Numbered from the stretch's first letter, positions 1 to 9,663 are shown. The stretch is DNA of 64,000 nt from Vibrio sinaloensis (GCF_023195835.1 NZ_CP096199.1:496001-560000); one strand, 5' to 3'. Translations and numbers: made by a program. Notes: generated by a model not told the origin, from the sequence alone.

Positions 1-1
1 T

Positions 2-253
2 TTGGTGCTGCGCTTTAGTCAGCAAAAGCCGAAACTTACTCGCTGGAGCGACAATGTACGGATTATCGAAACCTTAACGGCTCAGGGTATTCTTGACCAA
101 GCAGACGCCATGGCGCTCACTCATGCTTATACTGAGATGCGTGATCAGATTCACCATCGAAACCTACTCAATCTCGATGCCGATGTTGCTGAAGATAAGT
201 TCGTCGCTGAGCGAGAACTTGTTACTCAACAATGGCATCAGTGGTTAGAATAA
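2..253 (+). CDS. glnE: Glutamine synthetase adenylyltransferase, C-terminal end (partial)
   Basis: The reading frame is open from the left edge and ends at TAA 251-253, so only the last 83 residues of a protein that is normally about 950 residues are present. GlnE adenylylates and deadenylylates glutamine synthetase according to nitrogen status. The visible part matches the helical C-terminal end of the second adenylyltransferase domain, with a segment running RWSDNVRIIETL and a hydrophilic tail ending QQWHQWLE. hldE follows after about 50 bases on the same strand, the usual glnE-hldE arrangement of gamma-proteobacteria, which supports the assignment. No catalytic motif is visible in the fragment. 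Confidence 0.85.
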   Translation: MVLRFSQQKPKLTRWSDNVRIIETLTAQGILDQADAMALTHAYTEMRDQIHHRNLLNLDADVAEDKFVAERELVTQQWHQWLE

Positions 254-305
254 CCGAGTCGCTTTATGCTAAACTTTGGCCCGAATTAGAATTTGGAGAC
301 CTACA

Positions 306-1736
306 ATGAAGCCAATCCTGCCGAACTACAGTGATTCTGGTGTGCTGATCATTGGTGATGTGATGCTAGATCGATACTGGTATGGCCCGACTGGGCGAAT
401 CTCGCCAGAAGCGCCAGTGCCTGTAGTCAAAGTAGAAAATAATGAAGAGCGTCCAGGTGGTGCTGCCAACGTGGCAATGAACATTGCTTCTCTTGGTGGT
501 CACGCTCATATTGTTGGTTTAACTGGGATTGATGAGCCGGCGAAAGTACTCAACGAAACGTTATCGGCGCTCAAGGTTAAGTGCGATTTCGTAGGCTTGC
601 CTAACTACCCAACCATTACCAAGCTACGTGTACTTAGCCGCGGCCAGCAGTTGATCCGTCTTGATTTTGAAGATCAGTTCGAAAACGTCGATGCAGAGTT
701 AATCCTCGACCGTATGGAACGCGCGCTACCTAAAGTGAAAGCTGTGGTGCTTTCGGATTACGCCAAAGGTGCACTTGAACACGTGCAGTTGTTTATCCAA
801 AAAGCGCGTGCGGCGAATGTTCCGGTCTTTATTGATCCTAAAGGGGCTGACTTCTCTCGCTATCGCGGCGCGACTCTACTGACGCCAAATTTGGCTGAGT
901 TTGAACTGGTCGCGGGTAAAGTGAAATCGGATCAAGATCTGGTTGAAAAAGGCCTAGCATTGATCGAAAAATTCGACTTTGATGCGCTACTAGTGACCCG
1001 CAGTGAACATGGCATGACGTTGCTGCGCCGAGGCCAAGAGCCTTTCCACCTGCCGACTCAAGCGAAAGAAGTCTACGATGTGACCGGTGCCGGTGATACG
1101 GTCATTTCAGTATTGGCCGCTTCTGTTGCCGCTGGCAAACCACTGGATGAAGCGTGTGCATTGGCGAACGCGGCGGCCGGAGTTGTGGTTGGCAAACTGG
1201 GAACGTCGACAGTATCGACAATTGAGCTGGCAGAGGCCGTGCATGGTAGCCAAGATACAGACTTTGGTGTGATTAGCGAAAAAGCGCTGATCCAAGCGGT
1301 GAAAAACGCGCAAGCCAAAGGAGAGAAGGTGGTGATGACCAACGGCTGCTTTGACATTTTGCACGCTGGTCATGTGTCATATCTAAACCATGCCGCTGAG
1401 CTGGGCGATCGATTAATTGTCGCGGTCAACACCGATGAATCGGTCAAGCGTCTTAAAGGACCAGGTCGCCCTGTCAACCCAACCGATCGTCGTATGGCTG
1501 TATTAGCGGGCTTAGGTGCGGTTGATTGGGTGGTGCCATTTAGCGAAGATACTCCGCAGCGCATAATTGGTGAAGTATTGCCTGACCTGTTGGTCAAAGG
1601 TGGCGATTACAAACCGGAAGAGATCGCCGGTGGCAAAGAGGTCATCGCCAATGGTGGCGAAGTGAAAGTACTTAACTTCGAAGATGGCTGTTCAACAACT
1701 GAAATCATTGATGCGATTAAAGGCGGTAAAGGGTAA
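306..1736 (+). CDS. hldE: Bifunctional heptose 7-phosphate kinase / heptose 1-phosphate adenylyltransferase
   Basis: HldE makes ADP-heptose for the lipopolysaccharide inner core: it phosphorylates D-glycero-beta-D-manno-heptose 7-phosphate and then adenylylates the 1-phosphate. The protein is 476 residues, the usual length. Residues 1 to about 315 are a PfkB/ribokinase domain with GGAANVAMN near the start and the DVTGAGDT anion-hole/catalytic motif near residue 260. The C-terminal part is a nucleotidyltransferase with [11 protein letters not shown], including the HxGH motif. ATG 306 is chosen over an in-frame TTG at 276 because GGAG lies 7 bases before it and the N-terminus [12 protein letters not shown] fits the family. 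It is probably cotranscribed with glnE, and a strong terminator follows. Confidence 0.95.
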   Translation: MKPILPNYSDSGVLIIGDVMLDRYWYGPTGRISPEAPVPVVKVENNEERPGGAANVAMNIASLGGHAHIVGLTGIDEPAKVLNETLSALKVKCDFVGLPNYPTITKLRVLSRGQQLIRLDFEDQFENVDAELILDRMERALPKVKAVVLSDYAKGALEHVQLFIQKARAANVPVFIDPKGADFSRYRGATLLTPNLAEFELVAGKVKSDQDLVEKGLALIEKFDFDALLVTRSEHGMTLLRRGQEPFHLPTQAKEVYDVTGAGDTVISVLAASVAAGKPLDEACALANAAAGVVVGKLGTSTVSTIELAEAVHGSQDTDFGVISEKALIQAVKNAQAKGEKVVMTNGCFDILHAGHVSYLNHAAELGDRLIVAVNTDESVKRLKGPGRPVNPTDRRMAVLAGLGAVDWVVPFSEDTPQRIIGEVLPDLLVKGGDYKPEEIAGGKEVIANGGEVKVLNFEDGCSTTEIIDAIKGGKG

Positions 1737-1760
1737 CCTTACTCTTGCTTGAATTAAAAA

Positions 1761-1786
1761 TGCTCACCAAGTGGTGAGCATTTTTT
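1761..1786 (+). terminator. Rho-independent terminator after hldE
   Basis: An 8-bp perfect stem TGCTCACC / GGTGAGCA with loop AAGT is followed by six T residues. It ends hldE transcription and stands before the convergent arcA terminator. Confidence 0.9.
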
Positions 1787-1789
1787 ATG

Positions 1790-1824
1790 GTACCGATAAA
1801 AAATGGAGCCTAGTGGCTCCATTT
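1790..1824 (-). terminator. Rho-independent terminator after arcA
   Basis: The 10-bp stem AAATGGAGCC / GGCTCCATTT has a 4-base loop. Read on the minus strand it is followed by a T-rich run, and it starts 17 bases beyond the arcA stop codon. Confidence 0.85.
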
Positions 1825-1841
1825 GTCAATCTAATCTGCGA

Positions 1842-2558
1842 TCAGTCTTCAAGATCGCCACAGAAGCGGTAGCCTTCACCATGAATGGTTGCGATGATTT
1901 CTGGCGTACCAGACACGGATTCGAAGTGCTTACGGATGCGACGAATAGTCACGTCTACAGTACGGTCGTGTGGTTTGAGCTCACGGCCAGTCATCTTCTT
2001 AAGCAGGTCTGCACGAGTCTGAATTTTGCCCGGGTTTTCACAGAAATGAAGTAGCGCGCGGAACTCAGAGCGGGGTAGCTTGTAACCGTCACCGCTTGGG
2101 CTTACCAAAGAGCGGCTATTGATGTCGAGTACCCAACCGTTAAACACATACTTATCGACGCTGCGCTTCTCTTCGCTAACCGCACTTGAGTTCATTGAGC
2201 GATTGAGCAGGTTACGCGCACGGATAGTGAGCTCACGTGGGTTAAATGGTTTGGTGATGTAGTCATCAGCACCAATTTCGAGACCAAGGATTTTATCTAC
2301 TTCGTTGTCGCGGCCAGTCAAAAACATCAGCGCAACGTTAGCCTGTTCGCGAAGTTCACGCGCAAGCAGTAGACCGTTTTTGCCTGGAAGGTTGATGTCC
2401 ATGATAACTAGGTTAACTTGGTTATCAGACAGCACCTGGTGCATCTCTTCACCGTCACTGGCCTCAAAAACAGCGTATCCCTCTGCTTCAAAAATACTCT
2501 TAAGAGTGTTACGAGTTACTTGCTCATCTTCAACAATAAGAATGTGCGGGGTTTGCAT
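1842..2558 (-). CDS. arcA: Aerobic respiration control response regulator ArcA
   Basis: ArcA is the OmpR-type response regulator of the ArcAB system, which represses aerobic respiratory genes and activates some fermentative ones when the quinone pool is reduced. The 238 residues match the family length. The receiver domain (1-120) shows acidic pocket D11, phosphorylation site D54 in VIMDINLPG, the switch Thr in FLTGRD and the conserved Lys in KPFNP. The C-terminal half is a winged-helix DNA-binding domain with [15 protein letters not shown]. Its sensor partner ArcB is encoded in the same window at 47952. A perfect FNR-type palindrome lies about 255 bases upstream, in line with the FNR control of arcA known in E. 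coli. Confidence 0.97.
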   Translation of the reverse strand: MQTPHILIVEDEQVTRNTLKSIFEAEGYAVFEASDGEEMHQVLSDNQVNLVIMDINLPGKNGLLLARELREQANVALMFLTGRDNEVDKILGLEIGADDYITKPFNPRELTIRARNLLNRSMNSSAVSEEKRSVDKYVFNGWVLDINSRSLVSPSGDGYKLPRSEFRALLHFCENPGKIQTRADLLKKMTGRELKPHDRTVDVTIRRIRKHFESVSGTPEIIATIHGEGYRFCGDLED

Positions 2559-2878
2559 TGGCGGTACCTAAATTTGTGAAAAATTTGTGCTAATAGATTA
2601 AATTCTAGGCAAAAACATAACATACAGGTAATGTGATGTTGATAATAAACCAAAGATTATAAAATTACACTCTCTTTGATTGCCCGCCATCCTTGGTGCA
2701 TTTTCGACCTTTAGAGGTCCATATTCCTCTGCCTTCTATTAGTCTTTGAGGCGGATTTTATAATGTTAACAGCATGCTAACAACGTAGAAATGTTAATTC
2801 CAGACACTTTGTTGATTTATATCAAGAGTTAGAATGTAACAAATATTAATAGTATTCAATCAATGTATAACAATAGAA
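2559..2878. promoter_or_regulatory. Divergent arcA / DUF3293 intergenic region
   Basis: This 320-base AT-rich gap separates two divergent genes and must hold both promoters. It contains an FNR-type site (annotated separately), an 11-base direct duplication AAATTTGTG-AA-AAATTTGTG near 2571-2589 close to the arcA start, and a -10-like TAGTAT at 2850-2855 for the rightward gene. I find no convincing open reading frame. The long arcA leader (over 200 bases if it starts near the FNR site) could hold a second promoter. Confidence 0.6.
2812..2825. promoter_or_regulatory. Perfect FNR-type binding palindrome
   Basis: TTGAT-TTAT-ATCAA matches the FNR consensus TTGATNNNNATCAA at every specified position. 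Its centre (2818.5) is about 43 bases before the start site implied by the -10-like TAGTAT at 2850-2855, which is the geometry of a class II activated promoter for the rightward gene. It could also serve the leftward arcA promoter. That FNR binds here is inferred. Confidence 0.75.
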
Positions 2879-3271
2879 ATGATGTCTATAGATGCTGATC
2901 TTTGGCGTGCGTATCGCCAGCCTTTTTTTCGTTTTACAACGTATCCAAAGGCGTCGCAGTTCGCCATAGTTACCGCTTGGAACCCATCGAGTGTGCGCTG
3001 TTCCCCAGCAGAGAATGATAGAAATAATCAATGCTTAGCTGCAGATTTGGTCCATACTGGTTATAGTTGCGTACTAGTGGGCAACCAAAACTTCACTTGG
3101 GTTGAAGAAAGTTTTGCCGCACCAATCAGTCTCGAACAGGCAGTGGAACTAGGGCTGAAATATGCTCAAAATGCCATCTACTATATCGACGGAGAACAGT
3201 TGCTGCTGCTCTCTTGTATTGATGAAACACCACCACATTTGATAGGAGAGTGGCGACATCGTTGTCGATAA
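2879..3271 (+). CDS. DUF3293 domain-containing protein
   Basis: A 130-residue cytoplasmic protein that I recognise as the DUF3293 type: an N-terminal segment with [11 protein letters not shown], an [12 protein letters not shown] stretch, and an aromatic [11 protein letters not shown] segment before a short helical end. The family is annotated only as a domain of unknown function and I do not assign an activity. There is no signal peptide or membrane segment. Two ATG codons occur in tandem at 2879 and 2882 and the ribosome binding site is weak, so the start is uncertain by one codon. It is divergent from arcA, has an FNR-type palindrome about 55 bases upstream, and is followed 34 bases later by the RraA-family gene, so the two may be cotranscribed and oxygen-responsive. 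Confidence 0.8.
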   Translation: MMSIDADLWRAYRQPFFRFTTYPKASQFAIVTAWNPSSVRCSPAENDRNNQCLAADLVHTGYSCVLVGNQNFTWVEESFAAPISLEQAVELGLKYAQNAIYYIDGEQLLLLSCIDETPPHLIGEWRHRCR

Positions 3272-3305
3272 CGGAATTATTATTTGTAAGTTCAAGGAGG
3301 AAACA

Positions 3306-3791
3306 ATGAATGACATAACCCCAGATATCTGTGATAAGCATGAGGACAAGGTGACCTTACTCGAACTGCCTTTGCACAGCTTTGGCCGTAAATTTGCTTT
3401 TTATGGTGAAATTGTCACTGTGCGCTGCTACCACGACAACTCAAAGGTCAAAGAAGTACTCAGCCAAGATGGAACCGGTAAAGTGTTGGTGGTCGATGGG
3501 CATGGGTCTTGTCAAAAAGCGCTGTTGGGCGATCAACTAGCGATTCTTGCCATCGATAACCATTGGGAAGGCGTGATTGTTAACGGTGCGGTTCGAGATG
3601 TGGCGATGATGTCAGAAATGGATCTTGGGGTTAAAGCACTCGGTACTAGCCCTTTCAAGACAGAAAAGCGTGATGTCGGAGAGGTGAATGTGACATTAAC
3701 CATTCACAATCAAATGATTCAGCCAGGCGACTACATCTATGCCGATTGGAATGGTGTTTTGATGTCGACTGAGTTGCTTGACTGGAGCTAA
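3306..3791 (+). CDS. RraA-family protein, putative 4-hydroxy-4-methyl-2-oxoglutarate / oxaloacetate-type aldolase
   Basis: The 161 residues match the RraA fold throughout: [20 protein letters not shown], then [15 protein letters not shown], then [15 protein letters not shown]. RraA of E. coli binds RNase E and inhibits it. Other family members are class II pyruvate aldolases that need a D-X20-R-D motif. Here that motif is intact: Asp in LLGDQ, 20 residues, then Arg-Asp in AVRDV, whereas E. coli RraA has Arg-Gln. An enzymatic role is therefore at least as likely as RNase E control. The start is well supported by AAGGAGGAAACAATG. The gene ends overlapping the stop codon of the convergent downstream gene. 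Confidence 0.85.
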   Translation: MNDITPDICDKHEDKVTLLELPLHSFGRKFAFYGEIVTVRCYHDNSKVKEVLSQDGTGKVLVVDGHGSCQKALLGDQLAILAIDNHWEGVIVNGAVRDVAMMSEMDLGVKALGTSPFKTEKRDVGEVNVTLTIHNQMIQPGDYIYADWNGVLMSTELLDWS

Positions 3792-4252
3792 AAGCGAAAG
3801 CCTAGCCCCACTTCAACCCCTTTCTGCCACTCTTGATAGTCAAGAGTGGCATGAATGTCTAAGTTATCAGTGAGTTTGACGCGACTCGATACTTCCGCAG
3901 CGATTGATGATTCTTTACCATCATTCGAGCTTTCGTCGCTATAGGAGTGGAGGGTACTTTTCACCGAGAACCTGGGCGTGAATTGGTAACTTACCCCACT
4001 CAAAAAGCCCGTCTCATTGATCTTGTTGTCGCTATTGTTTACCCGAGCACCAATATAAAGGTCCAGTTTGTCGAAAACGTTATAGGAATAGCCGCCGTCG
4101 ATTTTCCAAGAGTCGAAGGCTTGTTGGTCGTTTTCACTCAACATAAATAGCTTATGCGGTGAACGCTCTTGTTGAGAGGGAAGTGGAGGAAGCTCGGTGG
4201 CAAATAGCGGGCAAGCGAACGCGAGCGCTGATAGGCATAGTGTTATTTTCAT
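3788..4252 (-). CDS. Small exported protein, candidate outer-membrane beta-barrel
   Basis: I do not recognise a named family. From the ATG at 4252, with AAGGAG 7 bases before it, the protein has 154 residues and begins with a signal peptide ([17 protein letters not shown], cleavage near residue 18). After a polar segment the chain is rich in alternating hydrophobic/polar strands with paired hairpins ([49 protein letters not shown]) and ends in an aromatic residue ([10 protein letters not shown]), all typical of outer-membrane barrels recognised by the BAM complex. Its length would allow about eight strands. Its stop codon TAG (3790-3788) overlaps the convergent RraA-family stop. An upstream in-frame start would mask the signal peptide and is rejected. 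Confidence 0.7.
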   Translation of the reverse strand: MKITLCLSALAFACPLFATELPPLPSQQERSPHKLFMLSENDQQAFDSWKIDGGYSYNVFDKLDLYIGARVNNSDNKINETGFLSGVSYQFTPRFSVKSTLHSYSDESSNDGKESSIAAEVSSRVKLTDNLDIHATLDYQEWQKGVEVGLGFRF

Positions 4253-4451
4253 CGGCCACTCCTTTGCTCTGCTTTCCACTGCAAGATCAATTAAAGCATA
4301 TTTCCTGTTAGTGGGGAGCAACTTTTATATAGCGATTCGTTATTATGATATGTCTCTCTGATTTTGTTGTTACCTACTATGTAAGCGCATACTCATCATG
4401 TATCTTGGCCACCAGTTAACCAGTTCGAGTATAAAAAATTCAAACTTTTCG

Positions 4452-4480
4452 TTGACGTAGTCACGAGAAATAGGTTAAAC
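4452..4480 (+). promoter_or_regulatory. Promoter of the thr operon
   Basis: A -35 box TTGACG (4452-4457) and a -10 box TTAAAC (4475-4480) are separated by 17 bases. Transcription would start near 4487, about 35 bases before the leader peptide. Confidence 0.6.
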
Positions 4481-4521
4481 GTATGGGTAAGCAAACACAC
4501 AGCGTATAAACAATTATTCTT

Positions 4522-4596
4522 ATGCAGCATCAACGCCTAGTAATGACCACAACCATTATTATTACCGACATCGCAATTGTTGGGGCAGGCTGCTAA
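4522..4596 (+). CDS. thrL: thr operon leader peptide
   Basis: A 24-codon frame reads MQHQRLVMTTTIIITDIAIVGAGC. It contains three consecutive Thr codons and a Thr/Ile-rich core (TTTIIITDIAI), the codons sensed by ribosome-mediated attenuation in the E. coli thr leader, and its end GAGC resembles the NGAG end of E. coli ThrL. Translation may instead begin at the internal ATG 4543, giving 17 residues; neither start has a good ribosome binding site. The stop codon is 14 bases before the attenuator hairpin. Low threonine or isoleucine would stall the ribosome in the core and favour readthrough into thrA. Confidence 0.75.
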   Translation: MQHQRLVMTTTIIITDIAIVGAGC

Positions 4597-4610
4597 GCGA
4601 AAGAAATTCA

Positions 4611-4649
4611 AAAAAAGGCCTGTATCCAACCAGATACAGGCCTTTTTTT
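4611..4649 (+). terminator. thr attenuator terminator
   Basis: A perfect 10-bp stem GGCCTGTATC / GATACAGGCC (4617-4626, 4633-4642) has a 6-base loop, is preceded by seven A residues and is followed by seven T residues. It lies between the leader peptide and thrA, where a regulated terminator is expected. Confidence 0.9.
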
Positions 4650-4679
4650 ATGCCATTTTGAGACACTTTGGAGGAAGGG

Positions 4680-7139
4680 ATGCGAGTTTTAAAGTTTGGA
4701 GGATCATCATTAGCTGATGCTGATCGTTTTTTGCGAGCAGCAGATATCATTGCTAATAATGCTCAGCAAGAGGAAGTTGCCGTCGTTTTATCGGCACCAG
4801 GAAAAACCACCAACAAGCTGGTGGCGGTCATCGAGGGAGCGTTGAAAAATGGCCAAGCCGAGTTACAAATCGCTGAGCTAGAAGATTCATTTCGCGATCT
4901 TTTCCAAGAGATTAAACAAGTGCTGCCAAATATTGATGGCAGCGGTTACGATCACCAAGTTAAGACATCACTGTCGCAACTGAAACAGTTTGTTCACGGT
5001 ATCAATTTGTTAGGAATGTGCCCTGACAATGTGAATGCGCGCATTATCAGTAAAGGCGAGCGTGTATCGATTCAACTGATGAAAGCGGTGCTAGAAGCCA
5101 AAGGTCAGCCAGCGAGCCTAATCGACCCTGTTGAGTACCTTTTTGCGCGCGGTGAACATTTGGAAGCCATGGTGGATGTGGAGATTTCGACGCAAAATTT
5201 CCGTCAAAAGCCTTTACCACAAGGGCATGTCAACATCATGCCGGGTTTTACTGCAGGTAATGAAAAAGGCGAATTGGTCACTTTGGGCCGTAATGGTTCT
5301 GACTATTCAGCGGCGGTACTTGCCGCATGTTTACGTGCTGACTGCTGCGAAATTTGGACCGATGTCGATGGCGTATACAACTGTGACCCTCGCTTAGTTG
5401 ATGATGCCCGTCTATTAAAATCCTTGAGCTATCAAGAAGCGATGGAGCTCTCTTACTTCGGTGCCTCAGTACTTCATCCAAAAACTATTGCGCCGATTGC
5501 TCAATTCCATATCCCGTGTCTGATTAAAAACAGTTTCAACCCGCAAGGCGCCGGAACCTTGATTGGCCAAGATACCGGTGAAGATAACTTGGCGATCAAA
5601 GGTATCACTACGCTCAGTGATCTCACCATGGTGAACGTCTCTGGCCCGGGCATGAAAGGCATGGTCGGTATGGCGAGTCGCGTATTCGGTGCTATGTCTT
5701 CAGCGGGCGCATCGATTGTGCTTATCACCCAATCCTCATCTGAGTACAGCATCAGCTTCTGTATTGAAGCGCAAGACAAAGCACTCGCTGAGCAAGCCTT
5801 GAGCGAGACGTTTGAGCTAGAGTTAAAAGATGGCTTGTTGGAGCCGGTTGAGTTTATCGACGATGTCGCGATCGTGACCCTAGTGGGTGATGGTATGCGC
5901 ACTTCTCGCGGTGTTGCCTCTCAATTCTTCTCTTCGTTAGCTGAGGTGAATGTCAACATCGTCGCGATTGCTCAAGGTTCTTCTGAGCGTGCGATTTCGG
6001 CTGTGATCCCAGAAGACAAGATTTCTGAAGCGATCAAAGCGTGTCACGAAAACCTGTTTAACTCGAAGCACTTCTTAGATGTATTTGTCGTCGGTGTCGG
6101 TGGCGTTGGTGGTGAATTGGTGGACCAAATTGGTCGTCAGCAAGCCAAACTGGCGGAGAAAGGCATCGTGTTACGCGTTTGTGGTTTAGCCAACAGCAAG
6201 GGCTTGCTCCTTGACAGCGAAGGGTTGCCATTGGAGCACTGGCGTGACCGGATGAAGGACGCGTCAGAAGCCTTTAGTTTGGCAAGCTTGATTTCGCTGG
6301 TGCAGCGCAATCATATTATTAACCCGGTGCTGGTTGATTGTACGTCGAGTGAAGCGATCGCCAATCAATACACAGACTTCCTAGCTGCGGGTTTCCATGT
6401 AGTGACACCAAATAAGAAAGCCAATACCTCGAGCATGGCTTATTATCACCAGCTTCGAGACGTGGCGCGTAGCTCACGACGTAAGTTGATGTACGAAACC
6501 ACAGTCGGTGCGGGTCTGCCGGTTATCGAAAACCTGCAAAACCTGATCTCTGCAGGTGATGAACTTGAGCGCTTCAGTGGTATCTTGTCTGGCTCACTTT
6601 CTTATATCTTCGGCAAACTTGACGAGGGGATGACGCTCAGTCAAGCGACTAATATCGCTAAAGATAACGGATTTACCGAGCCTGATCCTCGCGATGATCT
6701 GTCAGGTATGGACGTCGCGCGTAAACTGCTCATTCTGGCGCGTGAGGCGGGAATGAGCCTAGAGCTCGAAGACGTGATTGTAGATCAAGCGCTTCCACCT
6801 GGTTTTGATGATTCAGGCAGCGTAGAAGAATTTATGCAGCGTCTACCGGAAGCGGATGCCTACTTCCAACAACTTTCTGCACAAGCAGCCGAAGAGGGCA
6901 AGGTACTGCGTTATGTTGGTGAAATCGCTGATGGCCAATGCCGAGTGAGCATTGCAGCAGTCAATGAAAATGACCCTATGTTTAAGATCAAAGATGGTGA
7001 GAACGCATTGGCATTCTACAGCCGTTACTACCAGCCGATCCCATTAGTACTTCGTGGCTATGGTGCAGGTACTGAAGTCACAGCCGCCGGTGTGTTTGCC
7101 GATGTTATGCGTACGTTAGGTTGGAAATTAGGAGTATAA
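4680..7139 (+). CDS. thrA: Bifunctional aspartokinase I / homoserine dehydrogenase I
   Basis: ThrA carries out the first and third steps from aspartate to threonine: phosphorylation of aspartate, and reduction of aspartate semialdehyde to homoserine. The protein has 819 residues (E. coli 820). Residues 1 to about 290 are the aspartokinase domain ([14 protein letters not shown] at the start, [11 protein letters not shown] near 205). Residues about 310-460 hold two ACT-type regulatory domains that normally bind threonine. The rest is homoserine dehydrogenase, with the nucleotide-binding segment [11 protein letters not shown] and the catalytic region [14 protein letters not shown] 4680 is chosen over the in-frame TTG 4668 because GAGGAAGGG precedes it and MRVLKFGG is the family start. 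It is first in thrABC behind an attenuator. Confidence 0.97.
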   Translation: MRVLKFGGSSLADADRFLRAADIIANNAQQEEVAVVLSAPGKTTNKLVAVIEGALKNGQAELQIAELEDSFRDLFQEIKQVLPNIDGSGYDHQVKTSLSQLKQFVHGINLLGMCPDNVNARIISKGERVSIQLMKAVLEAKGQPASLIDPVEYLFARGEHLEAMVDVEISTQNFRQKPLPQGHVNIMPGFTAGNEKGELVTLGRNGSDYSAAVLAACLRADCCEIWTDVDGVYNCDPRLVDDARLLKSLSYQEAMELSYFGASVLHPKTIAPIAQFHIPCLIKNSFNPQGAGTLIGQDTGEDNLAIKGITTLSDLTMVNVSGPGMKGMVGMASRVFGAMSSAGASIVLITQSSSEYSISFCIEAQDKALAEQALSETFELELKDGLLEPVEFIDDVAIVTLVGDGMRTSRGVASQFFSSLAEVNVNIVAIAQGSSERAISAVIPEDKISEAIKACHENLFNSKHFLDVFVVGVGGVGGELVDQIGRQQAKLAEKGIVLRVCGLANSKGLLLDSEGLPLEHWRDRMKDASEAFSLASLISLVQRNHIINPVLVDCTSSEAIANQYTDFLAAGFHVVTPNKKANTSSMAYYHQLRDVARSSRRKLMYETTVGAGLPVIENLQNLISAGDELERFSGILSGSLSYIFGKLDEGMTLSQATNIAKDNGFTEPDPRDDLSGMDVARKLLILAREAGMSLELEDVIVDQALPPGFDDSGSVEEFMQRLPEADAYFQQLSAQAAEEGKVLRYVGEIADGQCRVSIAAVNENDPMFKIKDGENALAFYSRYYQPIPLVLRGYGAGTEVTAAGVFADVMRTLGWKLGV

Positions 7140-7143
7140 AGAG

Positions 7144-8112
7144 ATGAGTCGAGGTATGGATGTCGTTGTTTATGCTCCTGCGTCAATCGGTAATGTCAGT
7201 GTTGGTTTTGATGTGTTGGGGGCGGCAGTGTCCCCAATTGATGGCACACTGCTTGGGGATCGCGTTCAAGTTAAAGCTGGGGATGAGCCATTTAGTCTGA
7301 AAACGGCGGGTAGCTTTGTCTCTAAACTGCCAGACGACCCTAAAGAAAACATCGTTTATGACTGCTGGCGTGTATTTGCTCGCGAGCTGGATAAAAAGGG
7401 GCAAGCGCTTTTGCCCCTTGAAATGACGCTCGAAAAGAACATGCCGATTGGTTCGGGTTTAGGTTCGAGCGCGTGTTCAATCGTCGCTGCGCTGGATGCA
7501 CTAAACCGTTTCCACGGTGAACCTCTCAATCAAACCGAGCTGTTGGCTTTAATGGGCGAGATGGAAGGTCAAATCTCAGGTGGCGTTCACTATGACAATG
7601 TTGCCCCTTGTTATCTTGGCGGTGTGCAATTGATGCTGGAAGAGCTTGGCATCATTAGTCAGGAAGTCCCATGTTTTGATGATTGGTACTGGGTGATGGC
7701 TTATCCTGGCATCAAGGTTTCGACAGCGGAAGCGCGCGAGATCCTACCGTCACAATATCGCCGACAAGACATTATTGCCCACGGTCGTCATTTGGCGGGC
7801 TTTATTCATGCATGCCACTCTGGTCAGCCGGAACTGGCGGCAAAAATGATCAAAGACGTGATCGCAGAACCATATCGTGAGAAACTGCTGCCTGGCTTCG
7901 CTGATGCACGTAAATACGCAGCAACAGCGGGCGCTTTGGCTACCGGGATCTCAGGAAGTGGCCCGACGCTATTTAGCATTTGTAGAGAAAAAGATGTCGC
8001 TGAGCGAGTTGCTCGCTGGTTAGAACAGAACTACGTACAAAATGAACAAGGATTCGTCCATGTTTGTCGTTTAGACAAACAAGGTTCGATCGTGACAGGA
8101 AGTGAGCTATGA
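7144..8112 (+). CDS. thrB: Homoserine kinase
   Basis: ThrB phosphorylates homoserine with ATP, the fourth step to threonine. The GHMP-kinase motif [12 protein letters not shown] lies near residue 100, and the N-terminal [20 protein letters not shown] and C-terminal [10 protein letters not shown] motifs are intact. ATG 7144 gives 322 residues and has TAGGAG nine bases upstream. An ATG at 7156 would give 318 residues, a more usual length, but has GAGG only one base before it. The gene starts 4 bases after the thrA stop, and its own stop overlaps the thrC start (ATGA), which indicates translational coupling. Confidence 0.96.
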   Translation: MSRGMDVVVYAPASIGNVSVGFDVLGAAVSPIDGTLLGDRVQVKAGDEPFSLKTAGSFVSKLPDDPKENIVYDCWRVFARELDKKGQALLPLEMTLEKNMPIGSGLGSSACSIVAALDALNRFHGEPLNQTELLALMGEMEGQISGGVHYDNVAPCYLGGVQLMLEELGIISQEVPCFDDWYWVMAYPGIKVSTAEAREILPSQYRRQDIIAHGRHLAGFIHACHSGQPELAAKMIKDVIAEPYREKLLPGFADARKYAATAGALATGISGSGPTLFSICREKDVAERVARWLEQNYVQNEQGFVHVCRLDKQGSIVTGSEL

Positions 8113-9392
8113 AGCTTTACAATATAAAAGAAAATGATGAACAAGTTTCCTTTGGCCAAGCCGTTCGCCAAGGGTTAGGTCGAAATCAAGGCCTTTTCTT
8201 TCCGTCTGAACTGCCTAAGTTTGACGATGTGGATGCCCTGCTAGCTGAGGACTTTGTCTCTCGTAGCACTAAGATTTTGTCGGCACTGATTGGTGACGAA
8301 CTGGCTGAAGAGCAAGTTAACGCTATGGTCGACGCGGCGTTTCAATTCCCCGCTCCAATCAACAAGGTGAAAGAGGGGGTTTATGCGCTTGAGTTGTTCC
8401 ATGGTCCCACTCTCGCATTTAAAGATTTCGGTGGCCGTTTTATGGCTCAATCGTTAGCAGCAGTGTCTGACGGCGGTAAGATTACTATTTTGACTGCGAC
8501 TTCAGGTGATACTGGTGCTGCGGTCGCGCATGCTTTCTATGGTATGGAAGATATCAACGTTGTGATTCTATACCCGAAGGGCAAAATCAGCCCACTTCAA
8601 GAGAAGCTATTCTGTACGCTTGGTAAAAACATCCATACGGTAGCGATTGACGGTGACTTTGACGCCTGTCAGGCACTAGTTAAGCAGGCCTTTGATGATG
8701 CGGCTTTGCGTGAAGAAATTGGCTTAAACTCTGCTAACTCAATCAATATCAGCCGCTTAATGGCTCAGATTTGCTACTACTTTGAAGCGGCTTCTCAGCT
8801 AACTAAAGAGCAGCGTGAAAACTTAGTGGTTTCTGTACCAAGTGGTAACTTCGGTAACTTAACCGCAGGCTTGCTTGCCAAAGCGCTAGGCTTGCCAATT
8901 AAGCGCTTTATCGCTGCGACCAATGAAAACGATACGGTGCCGCGTTATCTCGAAACCGGTCAATGGGATCCAAAGCCAACCGTAGCGACCACATCTAATG
9001 CGATGGACGTGAGCCAACCGAATAACTGGCCTCGCATTGAAGAGCTGTGTCAGCGCAAAGGTTGGGGCTTAGACACATTAGGTAAAGGTAAAGTGTCTGA
9101 CCAGCAAAGCGCTGAGTCTGTCCGCGAGTTAAACGCGCTAGGGTATCTTTGTGAGCCACATGGTGCGATTGCTTACCGCCTTCTTGATGAACAGTTACAA
9201 CCCGGTGAGACAGGACTTTTCCTCTGTACTGCACACCCAGCCAAGTTTAAAGAAGTTGTAGACGATATTTTAGGCACAGATATCGACTTGCCAGGTCCAC
9301 TGGCAAAACACGCGGCGATGGAGCTGTTATCTGAAGACCTCGCCAATGACTTTGATGCACTGAAAGCAGTCTTGCGTCGAGTTCAGCAATAA
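8109..9392 (+). CDS. thrC: Threonine synthase
   Basis: ThrC is the pyridoxal-phosphate enzyme that converts O-phosphohomoserine to threonine. The 427 residues fit the E. coli-type family. The PLP-binding lysine is K105 in [10 protein letters not shown], and the phosphate-cradle segment [15 protein letters not shown] and the SVPSGNFGN motif are present. Its ATG overlaps the thrB stop codon by four bases. It is the last gene of the operon and is followed immediately by a strong terminator. Confidence 0.97.
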   Translation: MKLYNIKENDEQVSFGQAVRQGLGRNQGLFFPSELPKFDDVDALLAEDFVSRSTKILSALIGDELAEEQVNAMVDAAFQFPAPINKVKEGVYALELFHGPTLAFKDFGGRFMAQSLAAVSDGGKITILTATSGDTGAAVAHAFYGMEDINVVILYPKGKISPLQEKLFCTLGKNIHTVAIDGDFDACQALVKQAFDDAALREEIGLNSANSINISRLMAQICYYFEAASQLTKEQRENLVVSVPSGNFGNLTAGLLAKALGLPIKRFIAATNENDTVPRYLETGQWDPKPTVATTSNAMDVSQPNNWPRIEELCQRKGWGLDTLGKGKVSDQQSAESVRELNALGYLCEPHGAIAYRLLDEQLQPGETGLFLCTAHPAKFKEVVDDILGTDIDLPGPLAKHAAMELLSEDLANDFDALKAVLRRVQQ

Positions 9393-9396
9393 GTTA

Positions 9397-9427
9397 ACAA
9401 AGGTCGCTTCGGCGGCCTTTGTTTTTT
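9397..9427 (+). terminator. Rho-independent terminator of thrABC
   Basis: The stem ACAAAGG (9397-9403) / CCTTTGT (9416-9422) continues inward with CGC / GCG around a TTC-type loop. Six T residues follow. Confidence 0.88.
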
Positions 9428-9435
9428 AGAGATCT

Positions 9436-9476
9436 TCGCTGCGAGAGCGGGTTACGCCCTTCGAGACGAGTTTGTG
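9436..9476. repeat. Single copy of a hairpin motif shared with 12.9-13.0 kb
   Basis: The segment CGAGAGCGGGTTACGCCC is followed by TTCGAGACG. It resembles the hairpin units at 12921-13033 (GGRC-TTYG-TCC or GGGC-...-GCC cores followed by TTCGAG). Like that cluster, it lies about 100 bases to the left of a 7-bp tandem repeat. Confidence 0.45.
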
Positions 9477-9534
9477 ATGAGTGAGTCGAAAATTGCCGAT
9501 AGTACTGGCTAATGTTTAAGTTTAAATGTTTGAA

Positions 9535-9570
9535 TTTAAAAGAAAAGGCTTGATGTATACAGTCAAGCCT
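9535..9570 (-). terminator. Terminator of the TRIC/YicG-type gene
   Basis: The 8-bp perfect stem AGGCTTGA (9546-9553) / TCAAGCCT (9563-9570) is followed on the minus strand by TTTTCTTTT. It lies about 90 bases beyond the stop codon of the leftward gene, with the tandem repeat in between. Confidence 0.8.
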
Positions 9571-9579
9571 TACAAGGTT

Positions 9580-9663
9580 TTCTCGCTTCTCGCTTCTCGC
9601 TTCTCGCTTCTCGCTTCTCGCTTCTCGCTTCTCGCTTCTCGCTTCTCGCTTCTCGCTTCTCGC
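9580..9663. repeat. 12 perfect tandem copies of the 7-mer TTCTCGC
   Basis: The 84-base array has no imperfect unit. Its last base is the complement of the final G of the TAG stop codon (9665-9663) of the leftward channel gene, so the repeat forms the start of that gene's 3' untranslated region, ahead of its terminator. Seven is not a multiple of three and no stop codon occurs in any of the six frames, so the array is open in every frame and reads as a repeated heptapeptide. The perfect identity indicates recent copy-number change by slippage. Confidence 0.97.

Larger units (their letters stand above)
4253..4679 (+). promoter_or_regulatory. thr operon control region
   Basis: This 427-base stretch between the exported-protein gene (leftward) and thrA holds the thr promoter, the leader peptide and the attenuator, each annotated separately. 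Bases 4253-4440 should also contain the leftward promoter of the exported-protein gene. I see no further reading frame there. Confidence 0.7.

Noticed and set aside
4668..4682. TTG 4668 as the thrA start
   Set aside because: It lies inside the ribosome binding site region for ATG 4680, and MRVLKFGG is the conserved N-terminus.
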